From contig DYLP01000017.1 of assembly GCA_020722005.1 (NCBI GenBank), positions 2,032 through 52,390 on the forward strand: DNA of 50,359 nucleotides. The letters run 5' to 3'. Positions 44,310 to 50,359 of the stretch are shown one piece after another (within the stretch, counting starts at the first letter, position 1; every line of letters starts with the position of its first letter). The position numbers and the translations under genes are program-made. The notes beneath the pieces were generated by a model. The model did no database searches and had not been told where the DNA came from. It saw only the letters and a list, made by a program, of their open reading frames with translations. Source of the stretch: Melioribacter roseus. Its GTDB lineage: Bacteria > Bacteroidota > Ignavibacteria > Ignavibacteriales > Melioribacteraceae.

Positions 44310-45461
44310 ATGATTAATTCCATTAAAGAAAAATTCTACAAACTCTTCGGGGGTAAGCCCATTATAGTTAGATCGCCCGGCAGAGTTAATCTTATAGGTG
44401 AACACACCGATTATAATATGGGATTTGTACTCCCTGCTGCCATAGACAAATCAATTTATTTCGCAATTAAACCGAGAAATGATAAAAGGATAAACCTATT
44501 TGCTTACGATTTAAATGATGAATGGAAATTTGCTGTAGATGATATTAAAAGGTCGGAAAAAAGTTGGGCAAACTATTTAATCGGTGTCGTCGACCAGATT
44601 AAAAAAACTGGCAAAGAAATTCAGGGATTCGATTGTGTATTTGGGGGGGATATACCGATCGGAGCGGGACTGTCGTCGTCGGCTGCAATTGAAGCAGGGC
44701 TGGCTTTTGCCTTAGACAAATTATTTAATCTTGGGTTTGAAAAAATCGAATTGGTAAAATTGGCGCAAAGAGCTGAAAATCAGTTCGTTGGAGTCCAATG
44801 CGGAATTATGGACCAGTATATCAATATATTCGGCAAAAAAGGGAATGTTCTTAGAATCGACTGCCGCAGCCTCGATTATGATTATTTCCCTTTTGAGTTT
44901 GACGATGTTTCGGTTGTACTTTTTAATACAAACGTTTCGCATTCATTGGCGTCGTCCGAATATAATAAGAGAAGAAAAGAATGTTCGACGGGCGTCGATA
45001 TAATTAAGGAAAGGTATGAAAATGTTGAATCGCTCAGAGACGTTACTATCGATATGCTCGAAGAGAGCCGCAATAAACTTGACGGAGTAATCTATAAAAG
45101 ATGTAAATATGTGATTGAAGAAAGCGAGCGGCTGTTGAGCGCATGCGATGCGTTGAATAAAAATAATTTGCGCGAATTCGGAAAATATATGTACGGTTCG
45201 CATCAAGGACTTAGTAAGGAATACGAAGTAAGCAGTCCCGAACTTGATTACCTCGTTGAATTGGTCTCCAATCTGGATGGAGTGTACGGCGCTAGAATGA
45301 TGGGCGGCGGTTTCGGAGGCTGTACAATAAATCTGATTGAAAATAAATATGTCAATTCGGTGTCACGAAAGGTAAAAGAAAATTACAAAAAAAAATTCGG
45401 TATCGATGCCGAAGTATATGTAACATCAATTAACAATGGAACAGAAATAATCGAGTCATGA
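44310..45461 (+). CDS. galK: Galactokinase
   Basis: 383 residues, GHMP kinase family. The galactokinase signature 'GRVNLIGEHTDYNMGFVLPA' holds the galactose-binding Glu-His-Thr-Asp; the ATP loop is 'PIGAGLSSSAAIEAG' and 'RMMGGGFGGCTINLIE' is motif 3. It phosphorylates galactose at C1, the first step of the Leloir pathway. The stop overlaps the GalT start (ATGA), so the two are translationally coupled. Confidence 0.95.
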   Translation: MINSIKEKFYKLFGGKPIIVRSPGRVNLIGEHTDYNMGFVLPAAIDKSIYFAIKPRNDKRINLFAYDLNDEWKFAVDDIKRSEKSWANYLIGVVDQIKKTGKEIQGFDCVFGGDIPIGAGLSSSAAIEAGLAFALDKLFNLGFEKIELVKLAQRAENQFVGVQCGIMDQYINIFGKKGNVLRIDCRSLDYDYFPFEFDDVSVVLFNTNVSHSLASSEYNKRRKECSTGVDIIKERYENVESLRDVTIDMLEESRNKLDGVIYKRCKYVIEESERLLSACDALNKNNLREFGKYMYGSHQGLSKEYEVSSPELDYLVELVSNLDGVYGARMMGGGFGGCTINLIENKYVNSVSRKVKENYKKKFGIDAEVYVTSINNGTEIIES

Positions 45462-46504
45462 AAAATTCAAATTTATCCGATTATCCGCACAGAAGATTGA
45501 ATATTCTAACAGGTGAGTGGGTGCTCTGCTCTCCTCATAGGACAAAAAGACCCTGGCAGGGAGAACAATCCGAAACGCAGGAAGACAAAAGACCACAATA
45601 TGACCCGCAATGTTATTTGTGTCCTGGTAATTTGAGAGCTAATGGAGAGAGAAATCCTGATTATAAATCTACTTTTGTTTTTACAAACGATTTTTCGGCT
45701 TTACTGGAAGAGGCACCGGAGTTTGTATTAAATGAACGGAACTTGCTTGTGGCAAAAGGTCAAAAAGGAATTTGTCGAGTAGTCAATTTCTCACCACGAC
45801 ACGACTTAACTCTGGCAGAGATGAATTTAGATGAGATAGAAAATGTCATTACTGTCTGGCAGAACGAATTTAAGGTTCTCGGAAGTAAGCCTTTTATAAA
45901 ATATGTCCAAATATTCGAAAACAAGGGAAAAATTATGGGTAACAGTAACCCACATCCTCACTGCCAGATATGGGCTCAGGAGGAAATTCCCAATGAACTA
46001 CTCAAAGAATTAAAACAATTCAGAAAATATTTTAATAAGAATAAAAGAACTTTATTGCAGGATTATCTAAAGCTTGAACTGCGTAAAAAAGAACGTTTGG
46101 TTTATAGCAACGAGTCATTTGTTGCTGTGGTGCCTTTCTGGGCGGTTTGGCCTTACGAAACTTTGATTGCATCACGCAGAACTATAGCGAATATTTTGCA
46201 GTTCAATAAAAAGGAAAAAAGGGATTTTGCAGATATCCTCAAAACAATAACAACCAAATACGATAACTTATTTAAAGTATCTTTTCCGTATTCCGCCGGG
46301 CTTCATCAGGCGCCTACAGACGGAAAAGAACATAAAGAATGGCATTTTCACATGCATTTCTATCCACCTCTATTGAGATCGGCAACAGTCAAAAAATTTA
46401 TGGTAGGTTACGAAATGCTTGCTGAACCACAAAGGGATATTACTCCCGAGTATAGTTCGGAAATTTTGCGTAATTTACCGGCAAAACATTACAAGGATAC
46501 GTAA
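45458..46504 (+). CDS. galT: Galactose-1-phosphate uridylyltransferase
   Basis: 348 residues. 'QCYLCPGNLRANGERNPDY' has the zinc CxxC, 'NSNPHPHCQIWAQEEIP' carries the HPH triad with the uridylylated histidine, and 'EWHFHMHFYPP' is the second His cluster. It transfers UMP from UDP-glucose to galactose-1-phosphate. It overlaps galK by 4 bp and the next gene's ATG by 1 bp (TAATG). GalE is not in the window. Confidence 0.95.
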   Translation: MKNSNLSDYPHRRLNILTGEWVLCSPHRTKRPWQGEQSETQEDKRPQYDPQCYLCPGNLRANGERNPDYKSTFVFTNDFSALLEEAPEFVLNERNLLVAKGQKGICRVVNFSPRHDLTLAEMNLDEIENVITVWQNEFKVLGSKPFIKYVQIFENKGKIMGNSNPHPHCQIWAQEEIPNELLKELKQFRKYFNKNKRTLLQDYLKLELRKKERLVYSNESFVAVVPFWAVWPYETLIASRRTIANILQFNKKEKRDFADILKTITTKYDNLFKVSFPYSAGLHQAPTDGKEHKEWHFHMHFYPPLLRSATVKKFMVGYEMLAEPQRDITPEYSSEILRNLPAKHYKDT

Positions 46505-46974
46505 TGAAAAACTTAAAGCTTGTGACGGCTGTTGTTTCATTTATTTTATTAACGATAACAGTTAAGACTTCAGCTCAAATGAGCAGTTATGATTCCACAT
46601 TAGCAAAACAGCTTGGCGCCGATCAATACGGTATGAAACAATATGTAATGGTGTTTCTTTACAGTGGCGACGTCAGAATTGAAGATGAGGCGAAACGAAG
46701 TGAAATTCAAAAAGCTCACCTGAAAAATATCACAAAACTTGCAGAAGAAAAAAAATTAATTTTGGCAGGACCTTTTCTGGATAATGGTGAGCCGAGAGGA
46801 ATTTTCATTTTGGATGTCGAGTCGTTGGATGAAGCAAAACAACTTACCGAATCCGACCCCGCTGTTAAAGCAGGCATTCTAAGAATGGAATTAAAACCAT
46901 GGTACGGATCCGCCGCAGTTATGATGATACCGGAAATCCACTCCAGATTAAGCAAGGTAAATATTGCAGATTAA
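46504..46974 (+). CDS. Exported YCII-domain protein
   Basis: 156 residues with a signal peptide (cleavage near 'TSAQ', residue 24). The mature part is a YCII-related fold: 'KQYVMVFLYSGDVR', 'HLKNITKLAEEKKLILAGPF' and 'GIFILDVESLDEAKQLTESD'. YCII proteins are small, often with unknown enzymatic roles; an exported one is less common. It is coupled to galT by TAATG but has no obvious place in galactose use. Its stop overlaps the stop of the convergent sigma-54 regulator. Confidence 0.82.
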   Translation: MKNLKLVTAVVSFILLTITVKTSAQMSSYDSTLAKQLGADQYGMKQYVMVFLYSGDVRIEDEAKRSEIQKAHLKNITKLAEEKKLILAGPFLDNGEPRGIFILDVESLDEAKQLTESDPAVKAGILRMELKPWYGSAAVMMIPEIHSRLSKVNIAD

Positions 46975-48455
46975 GATATCCCGAGTTTTTTCATCTTGCT
47001 CTGCAAAGTTGTCGGTTTTAGTTTTAAAATGGAAGCAGCACCGTCTGGACCATAAATTTTTCCATTCGATTTTTTGAGAGCTTTGAGTATAATTTTTTTT
47101 ACTTCTTCGTCAAAGGGATCTACCGTGTTGTCTCCTTCATTTGAATTGTTTTTAATTTCTTCATGTTCAAAAATAATATGCTCTGGTTTTATTGCACCAT
47201 AATTGCACAAAATGATTGCTCGTTCTAAGGTATTCTGAAGTTCACGAACATTGCCGTGCCAATAATAATTTTTGAGTTTGTTTAATGCTTCTTCTGAAAG
47301 AGATATATTCGATTTGTTGAGCTTTTTCCCCAATTTTTCTATAAAGAAGTTTGCCAGCAAAAAAATATCATCTTTTCGTTCTCTGAGAGGAGGAAGTTTT
47401 ATTGGAAATACATTAAGCCGATAATACAAATCTTCCCGGAATTTCCCTTCTTTTACTTTTTCAAGCAAGTCAGCGTTGGTGGCGCAAATGATTCTTACAT
47501 CGGATTTAATTGTTTTCTCGCTGCCTAGTCTTTCGAAGGTACCTTCCTGGATTGCGCGTAATAATTTCGGTTGTATTTCAAAAGGAAGGTCGGCAATCTC
47601 GTCCAGGAATAAAGTGCCGCCGTCGGCAAGTTCAAAACGTCCGCGCCTCTGCGACACCGCTCCGGTAAAGGCACCTTTTTCGTGTCCGAATAATTCGCTC
47701 TCAGCTAGATTATAATTCAGAGCTGAACAGTTGAGTGTAATAAACGGTTTGTCGAAACGGTTTGAAAGAGCGTGAATTGCCTTTGCAACCTCCTCTTTAC
47801 CAGTGCCGGTTTCGCCAAGTATCATTACGTAAGATTCCGTAGGGGCAGCCAGTTTAATCTTTTCGATTACCTGAATCCATTTTTGCGATTTACCTATTAA
47901 GCCTTCGAGTACGGAGGATACGTCGCCCAATAAAGAATTTCTTTCGTAAATCAATGTTTGTTTTTCATTCAATAGAGAATCGTTCAGGATCGATTGTGCA
48001 AGTGCCAGAGAAATAAGTTTCGACAATGTGTTGGTAAGATTGACCCTGGTCGGAGTAAACATGTCACACTGTCGATGATCGAGCGTCATTAAACCGAGTA
48101 TATTGCCATGAATTTTTAAAGGAGCAAGCATGCATGAATGCCCTAACGGAAGCTCGATAACTCCTTTGTAAGTATCCTCATAATGGGGATCGTTCGACTC
48201 CTCAACTAATTTTACGTTTCCGGATATAAGAACATCCCTGATGTCCATCCTTTTTTTGAGGTCAATTTCAAAATTGTAGATTCCATCGGTTACAAGCGGT
48301 CCCTTTGCATAACGAACTTTCAATTTATCGTCACCTTCACGACTCAATATAACGGCAAGTTCATAAGGAACTATTTCCTGAATAGCATCAAGCAAGATGT
48401 CCATCGTAACTGCTGGAGTTAAATAACTGATTGTGTTTAATTCCAAATCATTCAT
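46971..48455 (-). CDS. GAF-domain sigma-54-dependent activator
   Basis: 494 residues from the ATG at 48455, preferred over the GTG at 48464 because a GGTGA ribosome site lies 5 bp upstream. The N-terminal GAF-like domain (about 10-160, 'HSCMLAPLKIHGNILGLMTL') is followed by an AAA+ domain with 'GETGTGKEEVAKAI', intact 'GHEKGAFTGAVSQRRGRFEL', 'LFLDEIADLP' and a short Fis-type end 'ILKLKPTTLQSKMKKLG'. NorR-like architecture suggests sensing of a small molecule or redox state. It is divergent from the Dps-like and peroxiredoxin genes, which are its most likely targets. Confidence 0.9.
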   Translation of the reverse strand: MNDLELNTISYLTPAVTMDILLDAIQEIVPYELAVILSREGDDKLKVRYAKGPLVTDGIYNFEIDLKKRMDIRDVLISGNVKLVEESNDPHYEDTYKGVIELPLGHSCMLAPLKIHGNILGLMTLDHRQCDMFTPTRVNLTNTLSKLISLALAQSILNDSLLNEKQTLIYERNSLLGDVSSVLEGLIGKSQKWIQVIEKIKLAAPTESYVMILGETGTGKEEVAKAIHALSNRFDKPFITLNCSALNYNLAESELFGHEKGAFTGAVSQRRGRFELADGGTLFLDEIADLPFEIQPKLLRAIQEGTFERLGSEKTIKSDVRIICATNADLLEKVKEGKFREDLYYRLNVFPIKLPPLRERKDDIFLLANFFIEKLGKKLNKSNISLSEEALNKLKNYYWHGNVRELQNTLERAIILCNYGAIKPEHIIFEHEEIKNNSNEGDNTVDPFDEEVKKIILKALKKSNGKIYGPDGAASILKLKPTTLQSKMKKLGIS

Positions 48456-48480
48456 TCTGTTCACCGATTAATAGTTGATA

Positions 48481-48553
48481 AACGAAATATCGTTCGCAAT
48501 ATAACTAAATATGGGTACTCGTCCAATAAGAAAAACTTAATTTATGCTAAGTT
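48481..48553. promoter_or_regulatory. Inverted repeats between the GAF activator and Dps genes
   Basis: AACGAAATATCGTT (48481-48494, 5-bp arms) and a longer repeat with AACTTA (48534-48539) and TAAGTT (48548-48553) lie in the 180-bp divergent spacer. They sit about 100 and 45 bp upstream of a possible -24 element, as expected for activator sites. The region is AT-rich, so chance is not excluded. Confidence 0.35.
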
Positions 48554-48588
48554 ATTATAATTAAATAAGATACGTTCGGAAAAAATTC

Positions 48589-48609
48589 TGGCATTTATTT
48601 TGATATAAT
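48589..48609 (+). promoter_or_regulatory. Possible promoter of the Dps/peroxiredoxin genes
   Basis: TGGCATTTATTTTGA has a perfect TGGCA -24 element and the right spacing, but GA instead of GC at -12. An alternative reading is a sigma-70-type -10 box, TATAAT at 48604-48609. Either start would leave a short leader before the GGAGG site at 48640. Confidence 0.35.
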
Positions 48610-48649
48610 AGTAGTGATTTCAATTATTAACAAATAAATGGAGGAAAAA

Positions 48650-49120
48650 ATGACAACGCAGGTAGCTAATAACATTAATGTAGAAATTGCTGAAGTTCTT
48701 AAGTATATTTTGGCAGACCAGTTTGTTCTTTACACAAAAGCGAGAAATTATCACTGGAATGTAAGGGGTGAACAATTTTTCAAGCTTCATGAATTGTTCG
48801 AAAAATTATACGACGAATTAGCAGACGATGTCGATGAAGTAGCTGAAAGAATACGATCTTTAGGAGTATATGCCCCTGGAACAATGAGTGAATTTCTGAA
48901 ACTTTCTCAAATTAGTGAAAAGGAAAATTATTATCCAGCTGCAGATGAAATGGTGCGTAGTTTCACTAGCGACTACGAACTCGTTACAAATCGTATAATC
49001 GAAAATGCTACTAAAATTCAAGACGAATACAGAGACGAAATAACTGCTGGGCTTTTATATGGCCTTGCTCAGAAATACCAGAAAAATATATGGATGCTTA
49101 AATCATTAATTAATAATTAA
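48650..49120 (+). CDS. Dps-like ferritin-fold protein
   Basis: 156 residues from the ATG at 48650; the GGAGG at 48640 would otherwise lie inside the reading frame begun by an ATG at 48638. Ferroxidase residues are in '[20 protein letters not shown]' (His) and '[17 protein letters not shown]' (Asp/Glu). It stores iron and detoxifies peroxide, protecting DNA. It is followed after 10 bp by a peroxiredoxin gene and divergent from a sigma-54 activator, so it is an oxidative-stress unit. Confidence 0.92.
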   Translation: MTTQVANNINVEIAEVLKYILADQFVLYTKARNYHWNVRGEQFFKLHELFEKLYDELADDVDEVAERIRSLGVYAPGTMSEFLKLSQISEKENYYPAADEMVRSFTSDYELVTNRIIENATKIQDEYRDEITAGLLYGLAQKYQKNIWMLKSLINN

Positions 49121-49130
49121 GGAGGGAAAA

Positions 49131-49781
49131 ATGGAACAGGTAAAAAATGGAATTCCATTGATTGGCGAAAAAATGCCGGAATTAACAGTTCAAACTACTC
49201 ACGGCACAAAAAATATTCCCGGTGATTACAAAGGTAAATGGATTGTACTTTTTAGTCATCCGGCTGATTTTACACCAGTATGCACTACCGAGTTTGTAGC
49301 TTTTGCAAAGAGAAACGACGAATTCAAAAAACTTAATGCCGAATTGCTCGGGCTTTCTATCGACCAGGTATTCTCGCACATTAAATGGGTCGAATGGATC
49401 GAAGAAAAAATCGGCGTTAAAATTCCTTTCCCTATTATTGCAGACGATATGGGTAGAGTTGCCGAAGCCTTTGGAATGGTACATCCAGGTAAAGGTACCA
49501 ATACTGTCAGGGCGGTATTTTTAATTGACCCGAATGGAATTATTCGTCTTATGATTTACTATCCGCAAGAAATTGGTAGGCAGGTTGACGAAGTATTGCG
49601 AGCTCTTAGAGCGCTTCAAATTTCGGATGTTAATAAAGTGGCTATGCCCGAAAACTGGCCCAACAACGAATTAATTAAGGATAAAGTAATCATTCCACCG
49701 CCGAAAGATATTGCAGAAGCCGAAAAAAGAAAATCCTCAAAAGAAGGATACGATTGGTGGTTTACTTATAAATCGCTTTGA
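49131..49781 (+). CDS. 1-Cys (Prx6-type) peroxiredoxin
   Basis: 216 residues. The peroxidatic cysteine is C51 in '[10 protein letters not shown]', with '[20 protein letters not shown]' as the following conserved segment and '[20 protein letters not shown]' for the active-site Arg. No second cysteine is present, so it is a 1-Cys enzyme. It reduces hydrogen peroxide or organic peroxides in the cytoplasm. It lies 10 bp after the Dps-like gene with a strong GGAGG site, and a terminator follows. Confidence 0.95.
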   Translation: MEQVKNGIPLIGEKMPELTVQTTHGTKNIPGDYKGKWIVLFSHPADFTPVCTTEFVAFAKRNDEFKKLNAELLGLSIDQVFSHIKWVEWIEEKIGVKIPFPIIADDMGRVAEAFGMVHPGKGTNTVRAVFLIDPNGIIRLMIYYPQEIGRQVDEVLRALRALQISDVNKVAMPENWPNNELIKDKVIIPPPKDIAEAEKRKSSKEGYDWWFTYKSL

Positions 49782-49788
49782 TTAATAA

Positions 49789-49818
49789 AAGGCTGCCACT
49801 CGGCAGCCTCTTTTTATT
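49789..49818 (+). terminator. Strong hairpin terminator after the peroxiredoxin
   Basis: GGCTGCC and GGCAGCC pair around ACTC, with flanking A's before and TCTTTTTATT after. Confidence 0.9.
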
Positions 49819-49893
49819 CCTCACCCCACTTTACAATTAAACCCGTCTTTTTCTATTTTAATTATTTGGATATCCATAAGTTATGTCGATAAA

Positions 49894-50337
49894 GTGAATA
49901 TAAATGTCGAATTAATTTTTTCCTTTGTACTGCTGCTTTCTATAACTGCCGGTGTTACGGTTTACTTTTTGGTAAAAAGGATAAAAGAAAAAAGCAGAGA
50001 ACTCGAGAAACAGTTACATCTCAAACTTCAACAGCTCGAAATCCTCAATAATACATTGATGGAAGAAATAAAACTCCGAAAAGAAACAGAGAAAAAATTG
50101 CTCGAAAAGGCAGAGGAACTTCAACAATCCAACAGAGATAAAGATAGAATGTTTTCTGTAATTTCACACGACCTTAAAAATCCTTTTCAGGGTTTGCTCA
50201 GCTATTCGGAAATGCTTTGTGAAGAATTTAACGAACTGGACGACAATGTTAAATTTGAAATTGCCAAAGGAATTCGTTCCTCCTCAAAAAATATTTACAA
50301 TCTTTTAGAAACCTCTGAAAAAATATCCAGAATTTAA
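49894..50337 (+). CDS. Histidine kinase N-terminal part, stopping early at the window edge
   Basis: 147 residues from a GTG at 49894; no good ribosome site is seen and the start is uncertain. One N-terminal transmembrane helix (about 8-27) is followed by a coiled coil (about 30-85, rich in E, K, L, Q) and a HisKA domain with H-box 'MFSVISHDLKNPFQGLL'. A stop comes at 50335-50337, right after the dimerisation helices, so no ATPase domain is encoded in this frame. The stop could be real, or it could be a frameshift or nonsense change; the window ends 22 bp later and cannot decide. If truncated, it would be inactive as a kinase. Confidence 0.6.
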   Translation: MNINVELIFSFVLLLSITAGVTVYFLVKRIKEKSRELEKQLHLKLQQLEILNNTLMEEIKLRKETEKKLLEKAEELQQSNRDKDRMFSVISHDLKNPFQGLLSYSEMLCEEFNELDDNVKFEIAKGIRSSSKNIYNLLETSEKISRI

Positions 50338-50359
50338 AAACTTTTTAATGAATAGCGTT

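Noticed and set aside
1-50359. tRNA or rRNA genes, CRISPR arrays, insertion sequences and prophage genes
   Set aside because: None was seen by eye; there is no transposase or integrase-like frame and no regular repeat-spacer pattern. Short RNA genes cannot be fully excluded without a covariance search.

Overview
The window looks like chromosome from a low-GC, Gram-negative member of the Ignavibacteria/Chlorobi lineage (Melioribacter-like). This is inferred from gene content and style, not from a marker gene. The best evidence is a type IX secretion C-terminal sorting domain of the 'SQNYPNPFNPSTKIQF' type on the cytochrome at 40068-41177. TonB-linked beta-barrel proteins, many lipoproteins, sigma-54 activators, mannan hydrolases and S9/tricorn-type peptidases agree with it. 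No rRNA, tRNA, CRISPR array or transposase was seen.

Layout. (1) 180-3398: a signalling operon (small N-terminal-domain protein, HDOD protein, PAS histidine kinase), convergent with a polytopic GT-C-type glycosyltransferase (3357-4667). (2) 4897-20580: a mannan utilisation locus. Operon A holds a GH5 lipoprotein mannanase, a GH26 lipoprotein mannanase, an SSS-family symporter, a decayed GPH-family transporter and a GH130 mannosylglucose phosphorylase. It faces an AGE-family (cellobiose/mannobiose 2-epimerase) gene across a shared hairpin terminator. Operon B holds a SASA-type acetylesterase, a secreted GH5 enzyme, and then an ABC-type solute-binding protein with no permease, a membrane histidine kinase and an NtrC-type response regulator. 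(3) 20635-21701: DUF4342, DUF134 and NifX/NifB-like small proteins. (4) 21704-26202 (minus strand): a TonB receptor, lipoproteins, a CDF-like cation transporter and small proteins. (5) 26306-30774: aldo/keto reductase, DPP-IV-like peptidase, AlaX-like editing protein, an unknown exported protein and a thioredoxin. (6) 30771-31866: a deletion scar made of a headless TetR gene and the last 130 codons of an RND pump. (7) 31924-37960: a tricorn-like S41 protease and an outer-membrane beta-barrel protein. (8) 38149-41177: a PAS sigma-54 activator, a TPR-like protein and an exported split-Soret-type cytochrome with a T9SS tag. (9) 41289-46974: a LacI-controlled galactose operon (LacI, SSS symporter, small membrane protein, GalK, GalT, YCII-like protein). 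(10) 46971-49781: a GAF sigma-54 activator divergent from a Dps-like and a 1-Cys peroxiredoxin gene. (11) The window ends in a histidine kinase that stops early.

How it may work together. Mannanases cut (acetylated) mannan outside the cell, the esterase removes acetyl groups, and the symporter imports mannobiose. The epimerase makes mannosyl-glucose and GH130 phosphorolyses it to mannose-1-phosphate and glucose. The most interesting observation is regulatory. The two mannan operons each carry a candidate -24/-12 sigma-54 promoter (GG at 4837 and 13102). Each is preceded by an almost identical 17-bp palindrome, TTTATCA-N3-TGATAAA (4750-4766 and 13035-13051). Operon B itself encodes a solute-binding protein/histidine kinase/NtrC-type regulator set that could bind these sites, giving a self-amplifying, sugar-sensing sigma-54 circuit. 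A second, independent sigma-54 module with its own palindromes precedes the TPR-cytochrome genes. All regulatory statements are inferences from sequence pattern and geometry.
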